DNA from: Mesorhizobium sp. M1C.F.Ca.ET.210.01.1.1
GTDB lineage: Bacteria; Pseudomonadota; Alphaproteobacteria; Rhizobiales; Rhizobiaceae
Length of the DNA: 64,000 nucleotides
Direction of reading: 5' to 3'
Assembly (NCBI RefSeq): GCF_004791585.1
Contig: NZ_SRUU01000007.1
Coordinates: 124,001 to 188,000 of the forward strand
Positions 39,068 through 49,096 of the stretch are shown here, piece by piece; within the stretch, counting starts at the first letter, position 1, and each line of letters opens with the position of its first letter. The translations under genes and the position numbers were made by a program. The notes below the pieces were generated by a model. It saw only the letters and a program-made list of their open reading frames with translations, was not told the origin of the DNA and did no database searches.

Positions 39068-39430
39068 ATGAAGCGTCTCATACTTTCCGCCGTCACCGCC
39101 TCGATGCTGGCTGCCTCGGCCCTTTCGGGCCAGGCCGGGCCGCTCCCCCAGCCGAGCGCGCCGCAGTCGAACTACACTCAGGTCGACTGGCAGAAGCCGG
39201 GCCGGCATGTCGAGAAGCGCGTCGTGAAGAAGAAGGTCGTGGTGAAGCGCAGCCATTGGCGCTACGGCCAGAGATACTCCAACTGGAAGCGCCATCAGGC
39301 GATGCGCGACTGGCACCGCTATGGCTTGCGCCGCCCCGGCCCCGGCCAGGAGTGGATCCGCGTCGGCAACGACTACCTGCTGGTCAGCATCGTCTCCGGC
39401 ATCATCTTCGGCGCGATCGCCGCGCACTGA
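39068..39430 (+). CDS. RcnB-like small periplasmic protein
   Basis: 120 residues. Signal peptide to about SGQAG. The tail WHRYGLRRPGPGQEWIRVGN and DYLLVSIVSGIIFGAIAAH is the RcnB/DUF3315 pattern, though the usual RY..G..LP..Y part is diverged (HWRYGQRYSNWKRHQ). A very basic stretch, KRVVKKKVVVKRS, sits between. E. coli RcnB modulates Ni/Co homeostasis, but rhizobial members are uncharacterised. GGGAG precedes ATG 39068. Closed by a strong terminator. Confidence 0.85.
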   Translation: MKRLILSAVTASMLAASALSGQAGPLPQPSAPQSNYTQVDWQKPGRHVEKRVVKKKVVVKRSHWRYGQRYSNWKRHQAMRDWHRYGLRRPGPGQEWIRVGNDYLLVSIVSGIIFGAIAAH

Positions 39431-39454
39431 TCCGTCAATTATCCGGAACACCAG

Positions 39455-39483
39455 GAAGGCGGCCGCTCGGCCGCCTTCTTTTT
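39455..39483 (+). terminator. Rho-independent terminator after rcnB-like gene
   Basis: Perfect 10-bp stem GAAGGCGGCC / GGCCGCCTTC, loop GCTC, followed by five T. It lies 24 bp after the stop. Confidence 0.92.
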
Positions 39484-39568
39484 GTCTGTGAAAAGCGGGT
39501 ACGATTGGGTTTATCGAGTCGTCGCGCCCGGGCGGCTTGATTATATGGAGGGCAAACGAGCTTTCCCG

Positions 39569-41524
39569 ATGCGCTTCCCGCCCGCTTTCCTCGACGAGAT
39601 ACGCGACCGCGTGCCGATTTCCTCGGTGATCGGCCAGCGCGTCTCCTGGGACAGGAAGAAGACCAATGCTTCGCGGGGCGACTATTGGGCGTGCTGCCCG
39701 TTCCACGGCGAGAAAAGCCCGTCCTTCCACTGCGAGGACAAGAAGGGTCGCTACCATTGCTTCGGCTGCTCGGTGTCTGGCGATCATTTCAAATTCCTGA
39801 CCGAACTCGACGGTATGAGCTTTCCCGAGGCGGTCGAGAAGATCGCCGAGATGGCCGGCGTGCCGATGCCGGTGCGCGATGAACGGGAGGAGCGGCGCGA
39901 AAAGGAACGCGCCAGCCTGACCGACGTCATGGAGATGGCGACCGTCTTCTTCCAGGAGCGCCTGCAGGGGCCGGAGGGCGCCAAGGCCCGCGCCTATCTG
40001 CGCGATCGCGGCCTGACGCCGGCGACGCAGCAGTCCTTCCGGCTCGGCTATGCGCCGGACAGCCGCAACGCGCTGAAGGAATACCTCGCGGCCAAGGGCG
40101 TGCCGAAGGCCGATATCGAGGCTTGCGGGCTGGTGCGGCACGGCGACGACATCCCGGTCTCCTACGACTGGTTCCGCGACCGCATCATGTTCCCGATCCC
40201 GGACTCGCGCGGCAAGATCATCGCCTTCGGCGGCCGGGCGCTGGCGCCGGACGCCCTGGCCAAATACATGAACTCGCCGGAGACCGAGCTCTTCCACAAG
40301 GGCAACGTGCTCTACAATTTCGCTCGTGCCCGCAAGGCCTTGGCGAAAGGCGGCACGGTGATTGCCGTCGAAGGCTATATGGACGTGATCGCCTTGGCGC
40401 AGGCGGGCTTCGAGAATGCGGTGGCGCCGCTCGGCACGGCGCTTACCGAAAACCAGCTCGAGCTTCTGTGGCGCATGGCCGGCGAGCCGGTGCTTTGCTT
40501 CGACGGCGACCAGGCCGGGCTGAAGGCGGCGTGGCGCGCCGCCGACCTTGCGCTGCCGGCAATCCAGCCCGGACGCTCGGCGCGCTTTGCGTTGCTGCCT
40601 GAAGGCAAGGACCCTGACGATCTGGTCAAGGCCGACGGACCGGACGCTTTTCGCGCGGTGCTGGCGGAAGCCAGGCCGCTTGCCGACCTTCTATGGATGC
40701 GCGAGACGGCCGGCGGCGTCTTCGACACGCCGGAGCGGCGCGCCGAGCTTGAAAAGACGCTGCGCGAGCTGACCAGCCGCATCCGCGACGAAAGCCTGCG
40801 CTATCACTATCAACAGGAGATGCGCGAACGTGTGCTGAGCTTCTTCGGCTCGCAGCGCGGCGCGCGGCAAGGTCATCAGGCAGGACGCCAGGACGGTCGG
40901 CCGGGCGAGCGCGGCAGGGGTTCGGCGCCCGGCGGAGCGTTTGGCCGGGGCGCGGCGGCTGGAGGGCGCGCGGCGATCACCGAGAGCCTCGGCCGCTCGG
41001 CGCTGGTCAAGCGGACCGGCGAGGGCATGTCGGTGCGCGAGGCGACGATCATCGTGGCCCTGGTCAACCATCCGCCGCTGATCGACGAGAATTTCGCGCA
41101 TGTCGAATTCCTCGACCTCGCCAATTCAGATTTGCGCAAACTCCATGCGGCCATCCTCGACGCGATGGCGCATGACGCGGCCGACGACCGCGACGCGGTG
41201 ATCGCCACGATCGAGCGCGCCGGATGCGGCGGCATCTGGGAGCGGGCGGTGGCGCTGATCAAGCGGGCACGGCAGTGGCCGGCGCTCGAAACCGCGGGAC
41301 TTGACGATGCCCGCGACGCCTTCAACCAGGCGCTGCACTTGCAGCGCAGCGCCCGCACATTACATAGAGAGCTGAAACAGGCGCAGGCGGCGCTCGATGC
41401 AGATCCTTCGGATGAAAACTTCCGGCATCTCGTCGAGATTCAAGCGCAATTCAACGATGTACAGGCAACGGAAGCGCTGATCGAAGGGTTCGGCGTTTCA
41501 TCGGGCAGGGTTGGGCGCGTTTAG
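39569..41524 (+). CDS. dnaG: DNA primase
   Basis: 651 residues. Makes RNA primers for replication. N-terminal CHC2 zinc finger (YWACCPFHGEKSPSFHCED and YHCFGCSVSGDHF), then the catalytic core with TOPRIM residues VEGYMD and FDGDQAG, and a C-terminal DnaB-helicase-binding region. A Gly/Arg-rich linker (about residues 430-470) joins core and C-terminal domain. ATG at 39569 (MRFPPAFLDEIRDRVPIS) is the usual rhizobial start; ATG at 39545 is also possible. Separated from yqeY by 7.7 kb. Confidence 0.96.
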   Translation: MRFPPAFLDEIRDRVPISSVIGQRVSWDRKKTNASRGDYWACCPFHGEKSPSFHCEDKKGRYHCFGCSVSGDHFKFLTELDGMSFPEAVEKIAEMAGVPMPVRDEREERREKERASLTDVMEMATVFFQERLQGPEGAKARAYLRDRGLTPATQQSFRLGYAPDSRNALKEYLAAKGVPKADIEACGLVRHGDDIPVSYDWFRDRIMFPIPDSRGKIIAFGGRALAPDALAKYMNSPETELFHKGNVLYNFARARKALAKGGTVIAVEGYMDVIALAQAGFENAVAPLGTALTENQLELLWRMAGEPVLCFDGDQAGLKAAWRAADLALPAIQPGRSARFALLPEGKDPDDLVKADGPDAFRAVLAEARPLADLLWMRETAGGVFDTPERRAELEKTLRELTSRIRDESLRYHYQQEMRERVLSFFGSQRGARQGHQAGRQDGRPGERGRGSAPGGAFGRGAAAGGRAAITESLGRSALVKRTGEGMSVREATIIVALVNHPPLIDENFAHVEFLDLANSDLRKLHAAILDAMAHDAADDRDAVIATIERAGCGGIWERAVALIKRARQWPALETAGLDDARDAFNQALHLQRSARTLHRELKQAQAALDADPSDENFRHLVEIQAQFNDVQATEALIEGFGVSSGRVGRV

Positions 41525-41890
41525 GCCGAGACCTGCCAAAAAACGAAGTGGAAGTGCACAGCGCGTCGAAACGACGCCCCTAAGTCGGGTAATTGATTCG
41601 CTTTTTTCATGCGAATCATGCCAGAGGCGCTTGACCTTCTGGCAGATTGGCGGAATCAGGACGATTCGAAACGTTAACCGTGCCCCGGCGTCGGCGGGAA
41701 ATTTTGAGCGATGTGAGGTGCTGGTCACTGGACAGGCAAAAGGCCTGCCACAGATACCAGGGTTAATCTGGACTTAACGAGAGATGCGGTTACTGGCCCG
41801 GTAAGAAGCGTTCTGGTGCGAGCGCAACCGGTATGACCGGTCCGGCAGCTTACGCGGCTTCGATGTTCTGCCGCTTGGAGACGACAAAGA
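41525..41890 (+). other. dnaG-rpoD intergenic region
   Basis: 366 bp, no gene. It contains an 8-bp-arm hairpin TGATTCGC / GCGAATCA at 41594-41618 with a T-rich loop, and CTTGACC at 41630-41636, a possible -35 element of a promoter for rpoD. The rest, including an AT-rich zone near 41670-41790, shows no other clear site. The size suggests rpoD has its own promoter. Confidence 0.5.
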
Positions 41891-43921
<2,031 letters not shown>

Positions 43922-43946
43922 TAGGGAAATCAGGCCAGCAATTCGA

Positions 43947-43972
43947 AAGGGCGCCTCGGGCGCCCTTTTTTG
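43947..43972 (+). terminator. Rho-independent terminator of rpoD
   Basis: Perfect 9-bp stem AAGGGCGCC / GGCGCCCTT with a TCG loop, running into six T. It lies about 25 bp after the rpoD stop. Confidence 0.93.
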
Positions 43973-44125
43973 CGTTCCAACCATCGCAATGCCGCCTTGC
44001 CGGGGCTGGCCGACAGGAGGATAATTTCAGGGTCGGATGCATTTGTGGGCGACAAGCCGGATGCCCGCCCGGCGTCGGTCGTAACGGCCAGGCGCCTGCT
44101 CCGTGGCCCCGGAGGGAGGTGTGCC

Positions 44126-44419
44126 ATGACAACCTACATCATGCTGATCAACTGGACCGAGCAGGGCGCCAAGAACGTGCGTGAGTCGCCGAAGCGGCTC
44201 GATGCCGGCAAGAAGCTGCTGGGGGAGATGGGCGGATCGTTCAAGGCGTTTTATCTGACCATGGGCGAATGCGACATGGTCGCCATTGTCGAGGCGCCAG
44301 ACGATGCGGTGCTTGCCCGTTTCGCGCTGATGCTGTCCTCGGGTGGCAATGTCAGGACGCGGACCATGAAAGCGTTTCCGGAATTCGCCTATCGCGAGAT
44401 CATCAGTTCGCTGGGGTAG
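44126..44419 (+). CDS. GYD-domain protein
   Basis: 97 residues, one ferredoxin-like GYD domain (MTTYIMLINWTEQGAKNVRE, GGSFKAFYLTMGECDMVAIV). GYD proteins are small cytoplasmic proteins of unknown function, often near stress or redox genes. GGGAGGTGTGCC precedes ATG 44126. Confidence 0.9.
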   Translation: MTTYIMLINWTEQGAKNVRESPKRLDAGKKLLGEMGGSFKAFYLTMGECDMVAIVEAPDDAVLARFALMLSSGGNVRTRTMKAFPEFAYREIISSLG

Positions 44420-44482
44420 GGCACTGGGGCGGGGGCACAGGCAGATATTGCGGGGCCGCGAGGCATCCTCGATGGTCGCGCC

Positions 44483-44863
44483 ATGTCCAAGCCACGGCTG
44501 ACCGTCTGGTATAATACGCGCTGCCCGGTGTGCGATGCCGGCATCAATCGCCAGAAGCGGCGGCTCATCGAAGCGGTCAAGGCGGGCCGTATCGAATTCC
44601 GCGACATCAATTTCGAGCCGGCGGCACTTTCGGCCTTCGGCGCCTCGCTCGAGGATATCCGCCGGCGCCTGCATGCCACCGATGCGGAGGGCAAGTTTCT
44701 GGTTGGGGCCGATGTGGTGGTCGCGGTCTGGCGCATGACGCCGGGCGAAGCCTGGCTGGCGACCCTGTTCGGCAATCCTGCCGCGCTGCCGCTGACACGC
44801 CTTGCCTATGACCGCTTCGCGGACCTCCTCTATGCCTGGAACCGGCGCAAGGGCCATTGGTAG
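44483..44863 (+). CDS. DCC-family thiol-disulfide oxidoreductase-like protein (DUF393)
   Basis: 126 residues with the CPVCDAG redox motif near 14-20 (YNTRCPVCDAGINRQKRR) and VWRMTPGEAWLATLF, typical of the DCC/DUF393 group. A thioredoxin-like electron carrier role is likely but the partner is not known. ATG 44483 starts 63 bp after the GYD gene; they may be cotranscribed. Confidence 0.85.
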   Translation: MSKPRLTVWYNTRCPVCDAGINRQKRRLIEAVKAGRIEFRDINFEPAALSAFGASLEDIRRRLHATDAEGKFLVGADVVVAVWRMTPGEAWLATLFGNPAALPLTRLAYDRFADLLYAWNRRKGHW

Positions 44864-44950
44864 GCGGGCTCGGCCTCCCGCATCACCGCGACGTGCATCG
44901 ATCCGACATGCATCGGCCCGACACGCAATCGCCTTGGTAAGCAGTATTCG

Positions 44951-45019
44951 ATACATCGTAAGATATATCTTGACTGTGTGAGTGCCTCTGCCTAATTAAG
45001 ATATATCGTAAGACATAAC
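44951..45019. promoter_or_regulatory. Twin operator-like direct repeats before the PadR gene
   Basis: ATACATCGTAAGATATATC (44951-44969) and ATATATCGTAAGACATAAC (45001-45019) match at 16 of 19 positions and are spaced 50 bp apart. Between them TTGACT at 44970-44975 and TAATTA at 44993-44998 have -35/-10 spacing, so the repeats flank a possible promoter of the PadR gene. PadR proteins bind such AT-rich dyads and usually repress their own gene. Confidence 0.7.
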
Positions 45020-45033
45020 TCAAGGAGCAATCC

Positions 45034-45699
45034 ATGCACCAACATAGCCATTTCGGGCATAGTCATTTCGGCGAGTGCATGTCCATGCATATGGCTGGCA
45101 AGTTCGGCGGGCGCGGCGGCGGCTTCGGGCCGTTCGGGCACGGCATGCGCGGCGGTGGCCGCGGCGGCCCGGGCGACATGTTCCGCGCCGGCCGCATGCT
45201 GGCCGACGGCGATCTCAAGCTGATCACGCTGTCGCTTCTGGCCGAGGCGCCGCGGCACGGCTACGACATCATCAAGGCGCTCGAGGAGCGCACCAGCGGC
45301 ATCTACAGCCCGAGCCCGGGCGTGGTCTATCCGACCCTGACCTTCCTTGAAGAGGCGGGCTATGCGGTCTCATCCAGCGAGGGCAACAAGAAGGTGTTTT
45401 CGATCACCGAGGCGGGCAGGGCGCATCTCGAGGAAAACCGCGAGATGATCGATCACGTGCTCGACCATCTCGAGCGTTTCGGCCGCAAGATGGCCAAGGC
45501 GCGCGACTGGTTCGGCTGGAACGACGACAGCGAGGACAGGCGTGGCCGCCATGAAAAGCGCGACCGCTTCCGCGCGCTGCGCCACCGGCTGCGAGCCGCG
45601 CTCAGCGATATCGTCGATGCGCCGGAGGACAAGCAGGCCGAGGCGATCAGTATCCTGGAAGACGCCGCCGCGGCGCTCGAGGCGCTGTCGCGCCGCTGA
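45034..45699 (+). CDS. PadR-family regulator with His-rich metal-binding N terminus (YqjI-like)
   Basis: 221 residues. The first 20 residues hold six His, one Cys and several Met (MHQHSHFGHSHFGECMSMHM), followed by a Gly/Arg/Phe-rich stretch to about 48. Then a PadR winged helix (LKLITLSLLAEAPRHGYDII, GIYSPSPGVVYPTLTFLEEAG, SITEAGRAHLEEN) and a C-terminal dimer helix. This layout matches E. coli YqjI, a nickel- and iron-responsive repressor whose N-terminal extension binds metal. CAAGGAG precedes ATG. Two operator-like repeats lie just upstream. Confidence 0.88.
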   Translation: MHQHSHFGHSHFGECMSMHMAGKFGGRGGGFGPFGHGMRGGGRGGPGDMFRAGRMLADGDLKLITLSLLAEAPRHGYDIIKALEERTSGIYSPSPGVVYPTLTFLEEAGYAVSSSEGNKKVFSITEAGRAHLEENREMIDHVLDHLERFGRKMAKARDWFGWNDDSEDRRGRHEKRDRFRALRHRLRAALSDIVDAPEDKQAEAISILEDAAAALEALSRR

Positions 45700-45813
45700 C
45701 CGCTGCGGGGTGCCTCCCGGACGGCTATTGCCCGCCAAGCCAACGACCGCTACTGAAAATCGTCCTGCAACACGCTATGTGATGCAGGACGATTGCCGTT
45801 GGAGGATACTGAA

Positions 45814-46107
45814 ATGTCTTTTCTGAAACGTCTTTTCGGCGGCGGTGGCGGCGAGGCAACAGAGTCCGGGGCCGCAAAGCCGGCAAAACAGGTCGAGCAC
45901 AAGGGATTCCTGATCAGCGCCACGCCCTACAAGGCCGACGGCCAGTACCAGACCTGTGGCGTCGTCTCGAAGGAAGTCGACGGCGTGATGAAGGAGCACC
46001 GCTTTATCCGCGCCGACCGTTTCGCCGGACTGGACGATGCCGTCGACATCTCGATCAAGAAAGGCATCCAACTCGTCGACGAGCAGGGCGAGAGGCTGTT
46101 CGGATAG
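45814..46107 (+). CDS. HlyU-family protein
   Basis: 97 residues. MSFLKRLFGGG start, then HKGFLISATPYKADGQYQTCGVVSKEVDG and EHRFIRADRF, the pattern of the PF10115 HlyU family in alphaproteobacteria. The name comes from a Vibrio regulator of a different fold, so regulatory function is doubtful. GGAGGATACTGAA precedes ATG 45814; a start 21 nt earlier lacks a site. Confidence 0.85.
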   Translation: MSFLKRLFGGGGGEATESGAAKPAKQVEHKGFLISATPYKADGQYQTCGVVSKEVDGVMKEHRFIRADRFAGLDDAVDISIKKGIQLVDEQGERLFG

Positions 46108-46140
46108 CCGACGGTCGGGTAGCAGCGCTTCCGGTTCCGG

Positions 46141-47073
46141 TCAGAACGCGACCTTGTCGCCGCCCTTGAGCTGCAGGATCTGCCGCGCCTCGTCGGGCGT
46201 GGCGATCGAGGCGCCGAGGCCTTCGATGATCTGGCGGACCTTGGTCACCTGTTCGGCGCTGGACCGGGCGAGCTTGCCCTTGCCGATCCACAGTGAATCC
46301 TCCAGGCCGACCCGCACATTGCCGCCGAGCGCGATCGCCTGCGTGGCGATGGGCAACTGGTGGCGGCCGGCGCCCAGAACCGACCAGTGGTAGGCATTGC
46401 CGAACAGCCGGTCGGCCGTGCGCTTCATATGGGCGACGTCTTCCGGGTGTGTGCCGATGCCGCCCAAGATGCCGAACACGCTCTGGACGAAGAACGGCGC
46501 CTTCACCAGGCCGCGATCGACGAAATGCGCCAGGGTGTAGAGATGGCCGATGTCATAGCACTCGATCTCGAAGCGCGTGCCGTTGTCGGCGCAGGTGCGC
46601 AATATGTGCTCGATGTCGCCGAAAGTGTTGCGGAAGATGCGGTCGCGCGAGCTTTCGAGATAGGGCCGCTCCCAGTCGTGCTCGAAGGTCTTGAACCGCT
46701 CCAGCATCGGAAACAGCGCGAAATTCATCGATCCCATGTTGAGCGACGCGACCTCGGGCGCGAAAACCTTCGCCGGCTTGACCCGCTCTTCCACGCTCAT
46801 CGTGGCGGCGCCGCCAGTGGTGATGTTGATGACGCAGTTGGAGCGTTGCTTGATGACCTGCAGGAACGGAGCGAACGCTTCGGTCGACTGGTCGGGGCGT
46901 CCATCGACGGGATTGCGGGCATGAAGGTGGACGATCGCAGCACCGGCCTCGGCCGCCTCGATGGCCGCGGTCGCGATCTCTTCCGCCGTCACCGGCAGGT
47001 GCGGCGACATCGACGGGGTATGGATCGACCCTGTGACCGCGCAGGTGATGATGATCTTGTTCTGGTTCGCCAC
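46141..47073 (-). CDS. BKACE-family beta-keto acid cleavage enzyme (DUF849)
   Basis: 310 residues. ITCAVTGSIHTPSMSPHLPVT, GAAIVHLHARNPVDGRPDQ and INITTGG are family signatures, including the zinc-ligand His pair in HLHAR. The founder, Kce, condenses 3-keto-5-aminohexanoate with acetyl-CoA in lysine fermentation; other members act on carnitine-derived dehydrocarnitine or other beta-keto acids. The 3' remnant of an ABC permease lies 22 bp upstream, so the gene may once have been the last gene of a transport operon. Substrate unknown. Confidence 0.9.
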   Translation of the reverse strand: MANQNKIIITCAVTGSIHTPSMSPHLPVTAEEIATAAIEAAEAGAAIVHLHARNPVDGRPDQSTEAFAPFLQVIKQRSNCVINITTGGAATMSVEERVKPAKVFAPEVASLNMGSMNFALFPMLERFKTFEHDWERPYLESSRDRIFRNTFGDIEHILRTCADNGTRFEIECYDIGHLYTLAHFVDRGLVKAPFFVQSVFGILGGIGTHPEDVAHMKRTADRLFGNAYHWSVLGAGRHQLPIATQAIALGGNVRVGLEDSLWIGKGKLARSSAEQVTKVRQIIEGLGASIATPDEARQILQLKGGDKVAF

Positions 47074-47095
47074 TTGGTTATGCCCTGATCTTTCG

Positions 47096-47315
47096 CTATT
47101 TGATCGCCCCTTGGGTGATGCCGGAAATGAACTGCTTCGACAACACGATGTAGGGCAACGTAATCGGCAGCGCCGCCAGTGTCAGCCTGGTGAACAACCC
47201 CCCGGTCGGTGGCGAGTTCGCCGACGAACACGGTCAGCCCTTGCGGCAGTGTCTTCAAATTGTCGGAGGTGATCAGGACCAGGGGAAAGAAAAAGTCGTT
47301 CCAGATCGACGACAT
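47096..47315 (-). pseudogene. 3' remnant of a sugar ABC transporter permease, frameshifted
   Basis: Read on the minus strand, 47315 down to about 47204 gives SIWNDFFFPLVLITSDNLK, TLPQGLTVFVGELATDRG, then a second frame gives LFTRLTLAALPITLPYIVLS and KQFISGITQGAIK, ending with TAG at 47098-47096. Together this is the last 70 residues of a MalG-type permease. The frames join in a run of six C at 47198-47203 (G on the coding strand); five would restore the frame. The 5' part of the gene is gone, replaced by the azoR terminator. Confidence 0.88.
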
Positions 47316-47332
47316 CGCTCGATGGCATGCAA

Positions 47333-47362
47333 AGAGGCAGGCGCCGATCGGCGCCTGCCTCT
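47333..47362 (-). terminator. Perfect 30-bp palindrome terminating azoR
   Basis: AGAGGCAGGCGCC arm followed by its exact complement around a GATC centre. On the minus strand it is followed by TTTGC. It sits 26 bp after the azoR stop and marks the border with the decayed permease. Confidence 0.85.
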
Positions 47363-47388
47363 GTTGCTCGTGAGATCAAGAACAGTGA

Positions 47389-48033
47389 CTACGCGGCCGC
47401 AGCGATCTGGTCCGCATTCGCAGCCGCGGCGGCGATCGCATCCACCTTCGCGGTCGCCTTGGCGAGCGCAGCGGTGACCGCATCGGCGCCCATGCCGACG
47501 CCCTCGACGCGGATGACCTCGACATCGGTCATGCCCAGGAAGGCGAGAACGCTGCGCAGATAAGGAATGGCGTGATCCATCTGCACCGCAGCGCCCTCGG
47601 AATAGATGCCGCCGGAAGCAAGCACGATATAGACCTTCTTGCCGGTGACCAGGCCCTTCGGACCGTTTTCGCCGTAAGCGAAAGTCCTGCCCGAGCGGGC
47701 GACGTGGTCGATCCACGACTTCAGCGTCGAGGAAATGTTGAAGTTGATGAAGCCGGTGGCGAGGATGATCGTGTCGGCCGCGAACAGCTCGTCGAGCACC
47801 GCATCGGACACGCCGACCACCTCGGCCTGGCGCTGGCTGCGCGCTTCAGCGGGCGTGTAGATGCCGGTCGCATAGTCGGGGTCGATGTGCGGTAGCGGGT
47901 TGGCGACGAGATCGTGCACGACAAGCTTGGCCGACGGATCTGCAGCAAGCAGTTTTTGAGCGAGATCGGTGGCGACGCGGGTCGAGTGCGAAGCAGCGCC
48001 GCGGGGGCTGGAGGTAACAAGCAGAATAGACAT
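47389..48033 (-). CDS. azoR: FMN-dependent NADH:quinone/azo reductase
   Basis: 214 residues, flavodoxin-like fold of the AzoR family: SILLVTSSPRGAASHSTRVA (FMN phosphate loop), TGFINFNISSTLKSWIDHVARSG trimmed here to FNISSTLKSWIDHV, and ASGGIYSEG (isoalloxazine contact). Reduces quinones, azo and nitro compounds with NADH, protecting against thiol and quinone stress. ATG at 48033; AAGGGG upstream. Divergent from the LysR gene at 48149, its likely regulator. Confidence 0.93.
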   Translation of the reverse strand: MSILLVTSSPRGAASHSTRVATDLAQKLLAADPSAKLVVHDLVANPLPHIDPDYATGIYTPAEARSQRQAEVVGVSDAVLDELFAADTIILATGFINFNISSTLKSWIDHVARSGRTFAYGENGPKGLVTGKKVYIVLASGGIYSEGAAVQMDHAIPYLRSVLAFLGMTDVEVIRVEGVGMGADAVTAALAKATAKVDAIAAAAANADQIAAAA

Positions 48034-48081
48034 GGCGGTGTCCCCTTGGGGTTGGATTGAACTTTCCCCGCCAATGTGGGA

Positions 48082-48139
48082 TTGCCGCTCTATTCGGAAA
48101 ACTGGTATAATTTGCATGGTATCCATCGAGAATATGGAT
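48082..48139 (+). promoter_or_regulatory. Promoter and LysR-type dyad between azoR and lysR
   Basis: TTGCCG (48082-48087) and TATAAT (48106-48111), 18 bp apart, form a good plus-strand promoter for the LysR gene. The inverted repeat ATCCAT-N7-ATGGAT at 48121-48139 overlaps the expected start point and contains T-N11-A, fitting LysR autoregulation and control of azoR. Confidence 0.7.
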
Positions 48140-48148
48140 TGATCGATC

Positions 48149-49096
48149 ATGCAGCCAAATCCGACACTCGACCAATTGCAGATCCTGGTGGCGGTGGCCG
48201 ATACCGGCAGCTTCTCGGCTGCAGGGCGCAAGCTCAACCGGGCGCAGTCGGTGGTGAGCTACGGCATCGCCAATCTCGAAGCGCAGCTCGGCCTGAAACT
48301 GTTCGAGCGCGAAGGCGTGCGCGAACCGCAACTGACCGACGTCGGCAAGGCCATGCTGGAGGACGCGCGGCGCATGATCGGCGTCCTGCAGCGCATCCGC
48401 TCGCGCGCCGACGGGTACCGGCAAGGGCTGGAGGCAGAGGTGACCGTATCGGTCGACGTGGCGCTGCCGTCGCCGGCGCTCGTGCGGGTGCTCAAGGCCT
48501 TCGAAGCCCAGTTCCCGGCGGTGATGCTGCGGCTTTATATCGGCTCGCTCGGCCTGATCGTCGAGCAGGTCGTCAATGGCCAGTCGGATCTCGGTTTTGG
48601 CGGGCTGATAGGCGATGCCGATGTCAATCTGCTGCGCATCGGTTTCACCTCGATGGTGCCGGCGGCGGCACCCGATCACCCACTGGCGAAATTGCCGAAA
48701 CCTGTTGCGGTCGAGGATCTGCGGGAACATATCCAACTCGTCGTCTCAGACCAGTCGGAGCGGACGCGCGGCCGCGACTATGGCGTTTTTGCCTATCGCA
48801 CCTGGCGGCTGACGGACGTGCGCACCAAGCACGCACTGATGCGAGAGGGTCTCGGCTGGGGCGGCCTGCCGCGCTGGCTGATCGCCGACGATCTTGTCAG
48901 CGGCCGGCTGGTCGAGCTCGATCTCGAGCCCTATCGCGAGGTGCGCTCGCCGCTCTATGCCATGCACCGCACCGACCGCAGCCCCAAGCCGGCGGCATCC
49001 TGGCTGATCGATGAATTCAAACGGCAGCTGGGCTGCTTCAACGAGATGGAGCCGGGCGTGTGGACGGAGGAGGGGCCGGAGACAAGCCGTCCATGA
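48149..49096 (+). CDS. LysR-family transcriptional regulator (divergent to azoR)
   Basis: 315 residues. HTH from LDQLQILVAVADTGSFSAAG through RAQSVVSYGIANLEAQLGLK; effector domain from about residue 90. Its last 59 nt overlap the TetR gene on the opposite strand (49038-49096). LysR/azoR pairs usually respond to quinone-like or aromatic compounds (inference). Confidence 0.9.
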   Translation: MQPNPTLDQLQILVAVADTGSFSAAGRKLNRAQSVVSYGIANLEAQLGLKLFEREGVREPQLTDVGKAMLEDARRMIGVLQRIRSRADGYRQGLEAEVTVSVDVALPSPALVRVLKAFEAQFPAVMLRLYIGSLGLIVEQVVNGQSDLGFGGLIGDADVNLLRIGFTSMVPAAAPDHPLAKLPKPVAVEDLREHIQLVVSDQSERTRGRDYGVFAYRTWRLTDVRTKHALMREGLGWGGLPRWLIADDLVSGRLVELDLEPYREVRSPLYAMHRTDRSPKPAASWLIDEFKRQLGCFNEMEPGVWTEEGPETSRP

